DNA of 64,000 nucleotides from Paraburkholderia nodosa DSM 21604 (GCF_000519185.1 NZ_JAFA01000016.1:112350-176349), one strand, 5' to 3'. Positions 1-8,584 are shown, counted from the first letter of the stretch. Numbers and translations are program-made. Notes: generated by a model from the sequence alone, not told the origin.

Positions 1-379
1 GCTCGTTCACCGCGTAGACGAAGCGGTTGTCCTTGCTCACCACGAGAAACGAAGGGTTCACCGTCTTCGCCACGCTGACCGGCTCCATATCGCCCGTCTG
101 CGTATCGAAGTGGTAGACGTAGAGGCCCTCGCTCTTGCCGCCCGTATAGGTGCCGACGATCAGGTTGTAGACACCGCCCGCGGATGCGGTCGTGGATGCG
201 GATTGCGCGAACGCATGCGTCGCGGCGACGGAAGCCATGATGACAACACCTTTGACGAACTGGGTGAGGAGATGCGCGGGGCGGCGCTCAGTGCGGCGCG
301 ATCGGGACAGGCTACCTGAATCGGCAGATGAGCGGGAGGGCACAGGCACGGCGTTTGCGGCGGCACGGCGAAGGAACAT
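1..379 (-). CDS. Lactonase family protein (6-phosphogluconolactonase-like beta-propeller), N-terminal part only
   Basis: The reading frame starts at ATG 379 and runs off the left edge, giving about 126 residues. A purine-rich GGAGG lies just before the ATG. Residues 1-60 are basic then hydrophobic and end in a likely signal-peptide cleavage (VAATHAFAQSA), so export to the periplasm is likely. The mature part reads NLIVGTYTGGKSEGLYVY then FDTQTGDMEPV and NPSFLVVSKDNRFVYAVNE. This is the first propeller blade typical of the YbhE/lactonase family (Pfam PF10282). A second Met at about residue 48 could be the true start of the signal peptide. The missing C-terminus prevents a check of catalytic residues, and many exported members have no proven lactonase activity. 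Confidence 0.8.
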   Translation of the reverse strand, partial: MFLRRAAANAVPVPSRSSADSGSLSRSRRTERRPAHLLTQFVKGVVIMASVAATHAFAQSASTTASAGGVYNLIVGTYTGGKSEGLYVYHFDTQTGDMEPVSVAKTVNPSFLVVSKDNRFVYAVNE

Positions 380-611
380 GTCGACCTCCTTTTTCTTGTC
401 GATGCAGGGGAGCGGGTCGGCCCTCGTCGCAATGCCGACCGTATTCGTCTCGCTTTCGTCTGATACATGGGACACCGGCCCAGTATAAGAGAGGTCGCGA
501 GCGCCCGCCCCGCAAGCGCGCAGCGACGAGTCCAGGCCAAAGTCGAAGCAACAACGAGCAACAAAGGCATCTACGCAAAGGTTCGAAACCCGCCGCAACC
601 AGGGAGCCGTC

Positions 612-761
612 ATGAACATTCACGTCGCCATCGGGCCGCTCGTCGCGCTCATCGCAGGCATTCTGATTCTCGCCGTGCCGCGTCTGCTCAATTACATCGT
701 CGCGCTGTACCTGATCATCATCGGGGTCATCGGGCTTTTCGGCGTGGGCGGCCATCTGTGA
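612..761 (+). CDS. DUF3096 small membrane protein
   Basis: This 49-residue protein was found by reading the sequence directly. It has two hydrophobic segments, roughly residues 7-22 and 27-45, separated by a short PRLLNY turn. It matches the pattern of DUF3096 proteins, which are about 50 residues with two helices and an L-x-I-x-x-G-I-L-I-L core. AGGGAG at 600-605 is a good ribosome site. Family function is unknown; location in the inner membrane is inferred. It is divergent from the lactonase at the left edge. Confidence 0.75.
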   Translation: MNIHVAIGPLVALIAGILILAVPRLLNYIVALYLIIIGVIGLFGVGGHL

Positions 762-811
762 CCCGTTCAGGTCACGCTCGACGGCGTTTGTTGACACAGG
801 CGAGATGAGTA

Positions 812-833
812 TTTGCGCGTGCTGGCGCGCAAA
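812..833 (+). terminator. Weak hairpin after the DUF3096 gene
   Basis: Arms TTTGCGCG (812-819) and CGCGCAAA (826-833) form an 8-bp perfect stem with a 6-base loop. No T run follows on either strand, so this is only a candidate terminator. Confidence 0.3.
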
Positions 834-937
834 ACGCATTGCGCTGGCGGCCCCGCTGCCACTACTCTTGTGCGTGCATGCCGCGCCGCTGCGGCAAGCG
901 GCTTTCGTTTTCGAGCAACGCTGTCAATCTGCTTACT

Positions 938-2800
938 ATGCCCGCACCCATTGAAGACTACGCATTGATCGGCGACGGCCATACGGCCGCGCTCGTTTCC
1001 CGCACCGGATCCATCGACTGGCTCTGCTGGCCGCGCTTCGACTCCGGCGCCTGCTTCGCCGCCCTCCTCGGCACCGAGGAAAACGGCCGCTGGCTCATCG
1101 CGCCCGCGCAGCCCGAAGATGGCGCGAAAGTCGAGATCAAGACCACGCGCCGTTATCGCGGCGACACGCTGATCCTCGAAACCGACTTCGAAACGCCCGA
1201 TGGCGCCGTGACGCTGATCGACTTCATGCCGCCCGGCAACGGCTGGTCCGAACTCGTGCGCATCGTCGTGGGCCGGCGCGGCACCGTGCGCATGGAAAGC
1301 CAGCTCGTGCTGCGCTTCGACTACGGCTTTTCGGTGCCGTGGGTGAGCCGCCTCACCTACGAGAGCGGCATCAAGGCCACGGTGGGCCCGGACACGGTCG
1401 TGCTGCGCACGCCCGTGGACCTCCAGGGCGAAAACATGCACACGGTGGCACAGTTTGACGTGAAGGAAGGCGAACGCGTGCCGTTCTCGCTTTCGTATGC
1501 GGCCTCGCACTTGCGTCTGCCGCCGCCGCGCGACCCGTTCACGGCGCTTGCGCGCACGGAGAACTTCTGGACCGAATGGGCCTCGCGCAGCACCGTGGAA
1601 GGCCGCTGGGCCGAACCCATCCGCCGCTCGCTCATCACGCTCAAGGCGCTGGCCTACGAGCCCACCGGCGGCATCGTCGCGGCGCCCACCACGTCGCTGC
1701 CCGAACAGCTGGGCGGCACGCGCAACTGGGACTACCGCTACTGCTGGCTGCGCGACGCGACCATCACGCTCCTCGCGATGATGCGCGGCGGCTACTACGA
1801 CGAGGCGCGAGCCTGGCGCGCCTGGCTGGGCCGTGTGATGGCAGGCTCGCCCTCGCAGTTGCAGATCATGTACGGGCTCGCCGGCGAGCGCCGGCTGCCC
1901 GAATTCGAACTCGACTGGCTGCCCGGCTACGAAGGCGCGAAACCGGTGCGCGTGGGCAACAATGCGGTCGGCCAGCTGCAGCTCGACGTGTACGGCGAAG
2001 TGATGAACGCGCTGCACCTCGCGCGCGTGGGCGGCTTGCAGGCCGACGACACCGCATGGTCGATCCAGTGCGCGATGCTCGAACACCTGGAAACGATCTG
2101 GACCAAGCCCGACGAGGGCATCTGGGAAACGCGCGGCGGCCGCCAGCATTTCACGTTCTCGAAGGTGATGGCGTGGGTCGCCTTCGACCGCGCGATCAAG
2201 TCGGCGGAGAAATTCGAGCTGCCCGGGCCGCTCGATCACTGGCGCGAACTGCGCTCGACGATCCACGCGACCATTTGCGAGCGCAGCTTCAACAAGGATC
2301 TGAATTCCTTCACGCAGATCTACGGCGGCACCGATCTCGACGCGAGCCTGCTGCTGATGCCGCTGGTCGGCTTCCTGCCCGCGGCAGATCCGCGTATCGC
2401 CGGTACCGTCGCGGCGATCGAGCGCGATCTCATGTGTGAAGGTTTTGTGATGCGCTACCGCACCACCGAATTCAACGATGGACTGCCGCCGGGCGAAGGC
2501 ACCTTCCTTGCGTGCAGCTTCTGGATGGTCGACAACCTGGCCCTGCAAGGCCGCATGGACGACGCACGCCGCATGTACGAGCGCCTGCTTTCGCTCGCCA
2601 ACGACGTGGGATTGCTCGCCGAGGAATATGACCCCATTGCGGGGCGCCTGGTCGGCAATTTCCCGCAGGCGTTCTCGCATGTGGCGCTCGTGCATACGGG
2701 CCTGAACCTCATGCGGCACGAACAGGAAATGGCGAAGGAAACGGGACATCCCGCGGTCGACGGCGCGTCGGCCGAGCCGGCTGTTGTATCCGCATCGTGA
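938..2800 (+). CDS. Glycoside hydrolase family 15 protein (glucoamylase/trehalase type)
   Basis: This 620-residue cytoplasmic enzyme is predicted to release glucose from alpha-linked glucans or trehalose. The N-terminus PIEDYALIGDGHTAALVS and the early IDWLCWPRFDS are characteristic of bacterial GH15 proteins. They are followed by a beta-sandwich domain to about residue 230 and an (alpha/alpha)6 barrel. Barrel landmarks are NWDYRYCWLRDA, the acid-like DEGIWE and the base-like LAEEYDP near the C-terminus. The frame is open further upstream (to 839), but the family usually begins a few residues before PIEDY, so ATG 938 was chosen although no clear ribosome site precedes it. Substrate (starch oligomers or trehalose) cannot be told from sequence alone. 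Confidence 0.85.
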   Translation: MPAPIEDYALIGDGHTAALVSRTGSIDWLCWPRFDSGACFAALLGTEENGRWLIAPAQPEDGAKVEIKTTRRYRGDTLILETDFETPDGAVTLIDFMPPGNGWSELVRIVVGRRGTVRMESQLVLRFDYGFSVPWVSRLTYESGIKATVGPDTVVLRTPVDLQGENMHTVAQFDVKEGERVPFSLSYAASHLRLPPPRDPFTALARTENFWTEWASRSTVEGRWAEPIRRSLITLKALAYEPTGGIVAAPTTSLPEQLGGTRNWDYRYCWLRDATITLLAMMRGGYYDEARAWRAWLGRVMAGSPSQLQIMYGLAGERRLPEFELDWLPGYEGAKPVRVGNNAVGQLQLDVYGEVMNALHLARVGGLQADDTAWSIQCAMLEHLETIWTKPDEGIWETRGGRQHFTFSKVMAWVAFDRAIKSAEKFELPGPLDHWRELRSTIHATICERSFNKDLNSFTQIYGGTDLDASLLLMPLVGFLPAADPRIAGTVAAIERDLMCEGFVMRYRTTEFNDGLPPGEGTFLACSFWMVDNLALQGRMDDARRMYERLLSLANDVGLLAEEYDPIAGRLVGNFPQAFSHVALVHTGLNLMRHEQEMAKETGHPAVDGASAEPAVVSAS

Positions 2801-3105
2801 ATGTTCGAAAGCGCCTGGACGTTTTCGCGGGCTGGGGTACACTAGGGATGCTGCGTTGCACAACAGCCGGACGGCACAATGCCGTCCGCGCCGCCTGGCA
2901 ACGGGGCGAAACGCGTGTGCCGCCTTGCAGCGCGCTTGCAGTCACGAGCTGCGAACGCATGCGGGTGTGCCCGCGCTAAAGCCCTCCGGGCGGCGGCCGA
3001 TAAACAACCTGACTGACCGACCAACCTTGCCGGCCCGCATCTGCTCCGCGCCTCATCCGCGCGCGACCTGGGTGCGAACCGCTCCTTGAAGAAGCCGGAG
3101 CGCCC
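2801..3105 (+). promoter_or_regulatory. phaZ upstream region with candidate sigma-70 promoter and leader hairpin
   Basis: This 305-bp gap holds no convincing gene. TGGACG at 2816-2821 and TACACT at 2838-2843 are spaced 16 bp and resemble a -35/-10 pair. A perfect 9-bp stem (2868-2876 with 2880-2888, loop CAA) follows about 20 bp after the predicted start site and has no T run. The implied 5' leader of about 250 nt is long for phaZ. The GGAG before ATG 3106 is the likely ribosome site. Confidence 0.4.
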
Positions 3106-4413
3106 ATGCTCTATCAAATCCGTGAATTCCAGCGCGCGTTGCTCAGCCCGCTGACCGCCTGGGCCCAGGCCGCCTCGAAATCGTTCTCGAATCCGACGAG
3201 CCCGTTTTCACTCGTGCCAGGCGCCACGCGCTTCGCCGCAGGCTACGAACTGCTCTATCGCCTTGGCAAGGACTACGAGAAGCCCGAGTTCAACCTTCGC
3301 CAGATCGTGAAGGACGGCTTCAATATTCCGATCGTCGAGCAGACCATCATCGAGAAGCCGTTTTGCCGCCTGCTGCGCTTCAAGCGCTACGCCGACGACA
3401 CCGGCGCCGTGGCCGCGCTCAAGGACGAGCCTGCCGTGCTCGTGTGCGCGCCGCTCTCGGGCCACCACGCCACGCTCCTGCGCGATACCGTGCGCACGCT
3501 GCTGCAGGACCACAAGGTGTACATCACCGACTGGGTCGACGCGCGCATGGTGCCGCTCGAAGCCGGTCCGTTCCATCTCGACGACTACGTTGCGTATATC
3601 CAGGAATTCATCCGCCATATCGGCGCGAAGAATCTGCACGTGCTGTCGGTTTGCCAGCCTACGGTGCCCGTGCTCGCGGCCATCTCGCTGATGGCGAGCC
3701 GCGGCGAGGACACTCCGCTCACGATGACGATGATGGGCGGCCCGATCGACGCGCGCCGCAGCCCCACCGCCGTCAACTCGCTCGCCACCGAACATTCGCT
3801 CGACTGGTTTGCGAACAACGTGATCCACCCCGTGCCGGCGAACTATCCGGGCGAAGGGCGCGAGGTATATCCTGGCTTCCTGCAGCACGCGGGTTTCGTC
3901 GCGATGAATCCGGGCCGTCACACTACCGCGCACTGGGACTTCTACAAGAGCCTGCTGCGCGGCGACGAAGAGGACGCCGAAGCACATCGCCAGTTCTACG
4001 ACGAATACAATGCGGTGCTCGACATGGCCGCCGAGTATTACCTCGAAACCATCCGCACCGTGTTTCAGGATTTCAGCCTCGCTGAAGGCACGTGGGACGT
4101 GGCCGGCGAGCGTGTGCGTCCGCAGGACATTCGCGACACGGCGCTCTTCACGATCGAAGGCGAACTCGACGACATTTCGGGCGCGGGTCAGACGCGCGCC
4201 GCGCACGATCTGTGCACGGGCATTGCCGAGGCGAACAAGCATCATCTGACTGCCGAGAAATGCGGCCACTACGGCATCTTCTCGGGCCGCCGCTGGCGCA
4301 CGATCATCTACCCGCAACTGCGCGACTTCATCCGCCAGCACCAGCAGGCCGCCGGCCACGCGAGCAAGGAAACGCCTGCCCGCGGCCGCTCCGCTCAGGA
4401 CGCTGTCGCCTGA
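3106..4413 (+). CDS. phaZ: Intracellular polyhydroxybutyrate depolymerase PhaZ
   Basis: This 435-residue enzyme degrades native storage granules of poly-3-hydroxybutyrate inside the cell. The sequence keeps the catalytic triad of the Cupriavidus PhaZ1 type at the same numbering: Cys183 in VLSVCQPTVPVL (a Cys-containing pseudo lipase box), Asp355 in EGELDD, and His388 in EKCGHYGIF. The length is normal for the family (about 410-440). There is no signal peptide, as expected for an intracellular depolymerase. GGAG sits before the ATG. It is monocistronic, followed by a strong hairpin and then a convergent TetR gene. The C-terminal tail after residue 410 is Ala/Arg-rich and poorly conserved in the family. 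Confidence 0.95.
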   Translation: MLYQIREFQRALLSPLTAWAQAASKSFSNPTSPFSLVPGATRFAAGYELLYRLGKDYEKPEFNLRQIVKDGFNIPIVEQTIIEKPFCRLLRFKRYADDTGAVAALKDEPAVLVCAPLSGHHATLLRDTVRTLLQDHKVYITDWVDARMVPLEAGPFHLDDYVAYIQEFIRHIGAKNLHVLSVCQPTVPVLAAISLMASRGEDTPLTMTMMGGPIDARRSPTAVNSLATEHSLDWFANNVIHPVPANYPGEGREVYPGFLQHAGFVAMNPGRHTTAHWDFYKSLLRGDEEDAEAHRQFYDEYNAVLDMAAEYYLETIRTVFQDFSLAEGTWDVAGERVRPQDIRDTALFTIEGELDDISGAGQTRAAHDLCTGIAEANKHHLTAEKCGHYGIFSGRRWRTIIYPQLRDFIRQHQQAAGHASKETPARGRSAQDAVA

Positions 4414-4464
4414 CGAAGGCTTGCGCTTCACTCGAGCGCATGCAGTCCATGCCAGCAGCAAAAT

Positions 4465-4492
4465 CCGCGCGCCGTCCCAGGACGGCGCGCGG
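4465..4492 (+). terminator. Rho-independent-type terminator between phaZ and the TetR gene
   Basis: A perfect 12-bp GC-rich stem (4465-4476 with 4481-4492) closes on a CCAG loop and is followed by CGTTTG. The genes on both sides converge here, so it may stop transcription from either side. The T run is short. Confidence 0.6.
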
Positions 4493-4544
4493 CGTTTGTG
4501 GAGCGTGAAACGATCTTGCGCGTTCTCCGCGTGCGACTCGTGCG

Positions 4545-5177
4545 CTACTTGCGCATGAGATACGCGAGCAACATCTCCGTGTTGAGCTGAATGATTTCCG
4601 CACGTTCGGCAGTCGTGCTGAAGTCGCGACCGAGCGTGGCGTTGAGCGTGTAGCGGTTCGATATGATGTAGTAGCCCATGCCCGAAAGCGTCACATAGAG
4701 GCGCAACGGATCGATGCTGGGGCGAAACAGTCCCGCGGATTCACCGCGCGTGAGAATCGAACCGAGCGTCGCCACGATCGGCGAGATCATCTCGCGAATT
4801 CGTGTGGACTTCTGCATATATCGCGCCTCGTGCAGGTTCTCGTTGTTCACGAGCCGCAGCAGTTCGGGATTGTCGCGATAGTAGTCCCACACGAAATGCG
4901 CGAGCCGCGTGATCGCCTCGACGGGCGCGAGCCCCGAGAGATCGAGCGCGCGCTCGGCTTCATTGAGCGCGCCGAATGCGTGCTCGAGGACCGCCGTGAA
5001 TAGTTGCTCCTTGCTGCCGAAGTAGTAATAGAGCATGCGCTCATTGGTTTCCGCGCGTCGCGCGATCTGGTCGACGCGTGCGCCGAACAGGCCGCCATTG
5101 GCGAATTCTTCCGCCGCGGCGAGCAGAATGCGGCGGCGGGTGCCTTCAGGATCTCTTTTGATTTTTGGCTGATTCAT
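4545..5177 (-). CDS. TetR/AcrR family transcriptional regulator
   Basis: This 210-residue one-component repressor is the usual size for the family. Residues about 12-60 form the TetR helix-turn-helix: RRRILLAAAEEFANGG, then DQIARRAETNERMLYYYFGSKEQLF. The C-terminal ligand domain resembles the TetR_C_6/RutR-like group (VWDYYRDNPELLRLVNNEN). It is convergent with phaZ and faces a 444-bp intergenic gap before rnfB. That gap contains repeated CGTTGT elements close to its start codon, so autoregulation is plausible. The ligand and targets are unknown. Confidence 0.9.
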   Translation of the reverse strand: MNQPKIKRDPEGTRRRILLAAAEEFANGGLFGARVDQIARRAETNERMLYYYFGSKEQLFTAVLEHAFGALNEAERALDLSGLAPVEAITRLAHFVWDYYRDNPELLRLVNNENLHEARYMQKSTRIREMISPIVATLGSILTRGESAGLFRPSIDPLRLYVTLSGMGYYIISNRYTLNATLGRDFSTTAERAEIIQLNTEMLLAYLMRK

Positions 5178-5621
5178 GGTGGCAGGATCTCGTTAAGCCG
5201 CGTTGTCCGGTTTACGTTGTCGGGCAAGACTGCGCCGGGCCTCTCCTCGCCCTGGTATCGACAACGTTGTGCGGGGCGCGCCAGGTTAATGGACAGACAC
5301 CCTCCGACCTACGGTCTTGCGTTCCTTCTTGTTTGTTTGATGTCGTTGCGAGCCGACATCGTTCTTCCCCCTGTCTGCCTCGTGCGAAGCACGTTGCCTG
5401 CCGTGCCCGACATGTACCGCTTACGTCTATTGATTTCCCCTGGACTGCACGGTGCTTCGCATTAAGCGCTTTGATTATGGCACATGGCCCGCCGATGGCA
5501 ATGCGGGAAATCGGCGATAATGCAGGCTTTGGCGCTGTGCGTGTGCGCCCCTTGAGGCCCGGTGCGAAGCCCTGTGCGCCCGAGGTCACGCCACCGCCCG
5601 CCCCGCCCCGATGTAGCGAAC
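5178..5621. promoter_or_regulatory. Divergent intergenic region between the TetR gene and rnfB
   Basis: No gene was found in these 444 bp. CGTTGTCCGG (5201-5210) and CGTTGTCGGG (5215-5224) form a direct repeat with a 14-bp period, and ACAACGTTGT (5261-5270) is a perfect 10-bp palindrome with the same core. These lie 24-93 bp upstream of the TetR start and are candidate operator sites. No confident -35/-10 pair for rnfB was seen. Confidence 0.4.
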
Positions 5622-6467
5622 GTGAACGATCCCAAAACACTCGCAGATCGCATCGAAGATCTGCTGCCCCAGACCCAATGCACGAAGTGCGGCTATGACG
5701 GCTGCCGGCCCTATGCCGAAGCCGTCGCCGCCGGCGCCGCCAACTACAATCAGTGCCCGCCCGGTGGCCTGGAAGGCGTCGAGCGCCTCGCGACACTGCT
5801 CGGCAAACCCGTCATCCCGATCAATCCGGACAACGGCGTGGAGCGTGCGCGTCCGGTGGCATTCATCGACGAACAACTGTGCATCGGCTGCACGCTGTGC
5901 ATGCAAGCATGTCCCGTCGACGCGATCGTGGGCGCGCCCAAGCAGATGCACACCATCGTCAAGGATCAGTGCACGGGCTGCGACCTGTGCGTCGCGCCCT
6001 GCCCGGTCGACTGCATCGCAATGATTCCCGTTACGGGCGAAGCGACCGGCTGGGACGCGTGGACGCAGCAGCAGGCCGACGAAGCCCGCGTGCGGCATGA
6101 CCGGCGCGCCGCGCGCCAGGTCGCCGAACGCAATGCGGCCGAGGCGCGCGCCGCGGCTCGCCGCACCGCCACGAGTGCGCCGCAGGCCCAGGCGCCCCAA
6201 GTGCAGCAAGACGCCGCCACGCAGCCCGCCAGCGCCCCCGCCGACGACGCCGAAGCGAAGAAGAAAGCGATCATCCAGGCCGCGCTCGAACGCGCGCGCC
6301 GCAAGAAGGCGGAATTGGCCGAACAGGGTGTGGGACCGCGCAACGTCGAGCACGTAAGCGCCGACGTGCAGGCGCAGATCGATGCCGCCGAGGCGCGCCG
6401 CAAGCGTATTGGTATCGAGCCGAGCACATCGGACTCACCGCCCGACGACGACAAATCCGCGCGATAG
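5622..6467 (+). CDS. rnfB: RnfB/RsxB-type iron-sulfur electron transport protein
   Basis: This 281-residue protein carries a RnfB 4Fe-4S domain at the N-terminus (CTKCGYDGC, then NQCPPGG). Two ferredoxin motifs follow (CIGCTLCMQACP and CTGCDLCVAPCP). GTG 5622 was chosen because the family begins shortly before DRIEDLLPQTQC; the frame is open further upstream without family similarity. The hydrophobic N-terminal anchor of E. coli RnfB is absent. From about residue 150 there is a long Ala/Arg/Gln-rich extension, probably coiled-coil or disordered. No other rnf/rsx gene is in the window. It sits 35 bp before nth, as the E. coli rsx operon also ends in nth, which suggests a co-transcribed remnant. 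The electron partner is unknown. Confidence 0.85.
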   Translation: MNDPKTLADRIEDLLPQTQCTKCGYDGCRPYAEAVAAGAANYNQCPPGGLEGVERLATLLGKPVIPINPDNGVERARPVAFIDEQLCIGCTLCMQACPVDAIVGAPKQMHTIVKDQCTGCDLCVAPCPVDCIAMIPVTGEATGWDAWTQQQADEARVRHDRRAARQVAERNAAEARAAARRTATSAPQAQAPQVQQDAATQPASAPADDAEAKKKAIIQAALERARRKKAELAEQGVGPRNVEHVSADVQAQIDAAEARRKRIGIEPSTSDSPPDDDKSAR

Positions 6468-6502
6468 CGCTCCGCAACGCAAAGGCCCCACGCACAACGA
6501 GC

Positions 6503-7147
6503 ATGAACGCCACCAAGCGCCGCGCCATCTACGAAACGCTGCAAAGCCTCAATCCGCATCCCACTACCGAGCTGGAATTCAGCACGCCGTTCGAACTCCT
6601 GATCGCCGTGATGCTCTCCGCGCAGGCCACCGACGTTTCGGTGAACAAGGCCATGCGCCGGATGTTTCCGGTCGCCAACACGCCGGACGCGGTGCTCGCG
6701 CTGGGCGAGGAAGGGGTGGCCGATTACATCAAGACGATCGGCCTTTATCGCACCAAGGCCAAGAACGTCATTGCGACGTGCCGCATTCTCATCGAGCAAT
6801 ACGGCAGCGAGGTGCCGCCGACGCGCGAGGCGCTCGAAGCGTTGCCCGGCGTTGGACGCAAGACCGCGAACGTCGTGCTCAACACGGCCTTCGGCCAGCC
6901 GACCATTGCCGTCGACACGCATATCTTTCGGGTTGCGAACCGAACGGGACTCGCGCCCGGCAAGGACGTGCGTACCGTCGAAACCGCGCTCGAAAAATTC
7001 ACGCCACCCGAGTTCCGCCAGGACGCGCATCACTGGCTCATCCTCCACGGGCGCTATGTGTGCAAGGCGCGCCGGCCCGAATGCTGGCATTGCGTGATCG
7101 AGCCGCTGTGCGAGTTCAAGCCGAAGACGGCGCCGCCGGAGCTCTGA
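6503..7147 (+). CDS. nth: Endonuclease III, DNA glycosylase/AP lyase
   Basis: This 214-residue base-excision repair enzyme removes oxidised pyrimidines. It shows the helix-hairpin-helix with catalytic Lys (LPGVGRKTANVVLN), the catalytic Asp region (IAVDTHIFRVANR) and the C-terminal 4Fe-4S cluster (CKARRPECWHCVIEPLCEF, spacing C-x6-C-x2-C-x5-C). Length matches E. coli Nth (211). It follows rnfB by 35 bp and probably shares its transcript. Confidence 0.96.
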   Translation: MNATKRRAIYETLQSLNPHPTTELEFSTPFELLIAVMLSAQATDVSVNKAMRRMFPVANTPDAVLALGEEGVADYIKTIGLYRTKAKNVIATCRILIEQYGSEVPPTREALEALPGVGRKTANVVLNTAFGQPTIAVDTHIFRVANRTGLAPGKDVRTVETALEKFTPPEFRQDAHHWLILHGRYVCKARRPECWHCVIEPLCEFKPKTAPPEL

Positions 7148-7240
7148 GCGAGCGCGAGCGTCCGGGCGTAAAATGTTGGATTCAGGCAGCGCAGCACGAC
7201 GCTGCGCGATTTAGCGCCTCACCAATACGACCGACTCAAG

Positions 7241-7675
7241 ATGTTCAATCCTAGCCGCGACGAAGTCCGCCACTTTTTCACCGAGACCTGGCGCAAGCAG
7301 CGCGCGGGCGAAATCCTCACGCCGCTCGAGGCGATCGCCGCCGACTGGATCGTCGAGCACCCCGAATATCACGCCGAACTCACCGACGCCGTTGCGGCCG
7401 CCGCCCAGGACTATTCGCCCGAGCGCGGCCAGAGCAATCCGTTCCTGCATCTGTCGATGCATCTTGCGATCAGCGAGCAGCTTTCGATCGACCAGCCGCC
7501 CGGCATCCGCGCCGCGCACGACCGGCTCGCGGCACGCCTCGGATCCACGCACGACGCGCAGCACGCGATCATGGAGTGCCTCGGCGAAACGATCTGGGAA
7601 GCGCAACGCACCAACACGCCGCCCGACACCGACGCCTATCTCATGCGCATCGAGCGCCGCGCATCTCGCGATTGA
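7241..7675 (+). CDS. DUF1841 family protein
   Basis: This 144-residue soluble protein is of unknown function. The start MFNPSRDEVRHFF and the core NPFLHLSMHLAISEQL are typical of DUF1841, a family found mainly in Beta- and Gammaproteobacteria. The C-terminus HDAQHAIMECLGETIWEAQR fits as well. It begins 93 bp after nth and ends before a strong bidirectional terminator. A TAAAAT at about 7170 could be its own -10 element. No catalytic motif is visible. Confidence 0.85.
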   Translation: MFNPSRDEVRHFFTETWRKQRAGEILTPLEAIAADWIVEHPEYHAELTDAVAAAAQDYSPERGQSNPFLHLSMHLAISEQLSIDQPPGIRAAHDRLAARLGSTHDAQHAIMECLGETIWEAQRTNTPPDTDAYLMRIERRASRD

Positions 7676-7712
7676 CTCGCGACTGAAGCACATCTGAAAG
7701 AAATAAGGCCGC

Positions 7713-7765
7713 AAAAAAACACCCCGCGAACGCCTCGCCGAAAACGAGGCCCACGCGGGGTGTTT
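7713..7765. terminator. Bidirectional terminator between DUF1841 and cytochrome c genes
   Basis: AAACACCCCGCG (7717-7728) pairs with CGCGGGGTGTTT (7754-7765), and an inner GCCTCG/CGAGGC stem adds to it. An A run (7713-7719) gives a T run on the minus strand, and TTT closes the plus side. The two flanking genes converge here. Confidence 0.8.
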
Positions 7766-7804
7766 CACATGATGCGGCACGCATGGCGCGCGCCGCGCTC
7801 ACGT

Positions 7805-8200
7805 CTACTTCTTGTTGACGAGGTCGCCGCTGAGCGACTCGATATACGCGGCGAGATCCTTCATATCGCTCTGCGAAAGGCTCTGCACCTGCGCCTGCAT
7901 GATCGGATTGTTGCGGCCGAGGTGCGGATTGCTGGTGCCCATCTGGTACTGGCGGAGCGCCCAGTAGATGTAGTCGGCGTGCTGGCCGGCGAGCTTCGGA
8001 TATTCGGGGCTCACGGGCTTGTTCAGGCCCGGACCGTGACAGGCTGCGCAGTTGTGACTGTCGGCGAGGACCTTGCCATTGGAGGCATTGGCCGCGTGCG
8101 CGGGATTGAGCGCGAGCGCGGCGGCCAGTGCGAGCCCGGCGCCCGCGAGCTTGATGGTTGCACCGGCAAACGAAGGCATAGCCGTGTAGGGCTTGTTCAT
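7805..8200 (-). CDS. Periplasmic c-type cytochrome (single heme)
   Basis: This 131-residue precursor has a signal peptide ending near residue 36 (LALNPAHAANAS). There is one heme attachment motif, CAACH at 51-55. PIMQAQVQSLSQSDMKDLAAYI supplies the probable Met axial ligand and the C-terminal helix of a class I cytochrome c (c553/c4-half type). It lies 18 bp downstream of another cytochrome c gene on the same strand, so the two form an operon. The pair likely shuttles electrons in the periplasm; no oxidase or dehydrogenase gene is adjacent to show the partner. Confidence 0.9.
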   Translation of the reverse strand: MNKPYTAMPSFAGATIKLAGAGLALAAALALNPAHAANASNGKVLADSHNCAACHGPGLNKPVSPEYPKLAGQHADYIYWALRQYQMGTSNPHLGRNNPIMQAQVQSLSQSDMKDLAAYIESLSGDLVNKK

Positions 8201-8218
8201 GGGTTCTCCACCTGCCGG

Positions 8219-8584
8219 TTATTTATTCGGATTGTCTTTCGACGTGGCCGTTTGCGCCGCATAGTAGGCCGCGATGTCGGCGATGTCCTGTTCGCTGAGC
8301 GAGGACGCGATCGCGTGCATCGTCTCGAAATGCCGGTCGCCCTTCTTGTAGGCGAGCAACGCGTTCATGATGTACTGCGCGTTCTGGCCGCCCAGAATGG
8401 GCACGTGGTAGACCTCGGGGTAAGCGGTGCGGTAGTCGGGAATACCATGACAGCCGATACACATCGCCACCTTGTCCTGACCCGCCTTCGCGTTGCCCAC
8501 GATGTCCGCGTGAGCCGTGACCGCGAAGCACGCCAGCATGGTGATTGCGCCCGTGATGACGTGCTTGCCGACAATTTTTTTCAT
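8219..8584 (-). CDS. Periplasmic c-type cytochrome (single heme)
   Basis: This 121-residue protein is the first gene of the two-cytochrome operon. The signal peptide is MKKIVGKHVITGAITMLACF followed by AVTAHA. The heme motif is CIGCH at 42-46, and the Met ligand is probably in HFETMHAIASSLSEQDIADI. The two cytochromes share the layout of a YxxxAL(L/R)xY(K/Q)xG segment before the Met ligand. Together they resemble the two halves of a diheme cytochrome c4 encoded as separate proteins; this reading is inference. ATG 8584 was chosen because upstream codons in the open frame (to 8956) lack any signal sequence. Confidence 0.9.
   Translation of the reverse strand: MKKIVGKHVITGAITMLACFAVTAHADIVGNAKAGQDKVAMCIGCHGIPDYRTAYPEVYHVPILGGQNAQYIMNALLAYKKGDRHFETMHAIASSLSEQDIADIAAYYAAQTATSKDNPNK

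Noticed and set aside
110..615. Several small ORFs on both strands around the lactonase start
   Set aside because: They are out of frame with the signal peptide and propeller blade of the lactonase fragment or lack a ribosome site.
767..2863. A 698-codon minus-strand frame opposite the GH15 gene
   Set aside because: GH15 motifs are on the plus strand. The minus frame is His/Arg-rich and a shadow.
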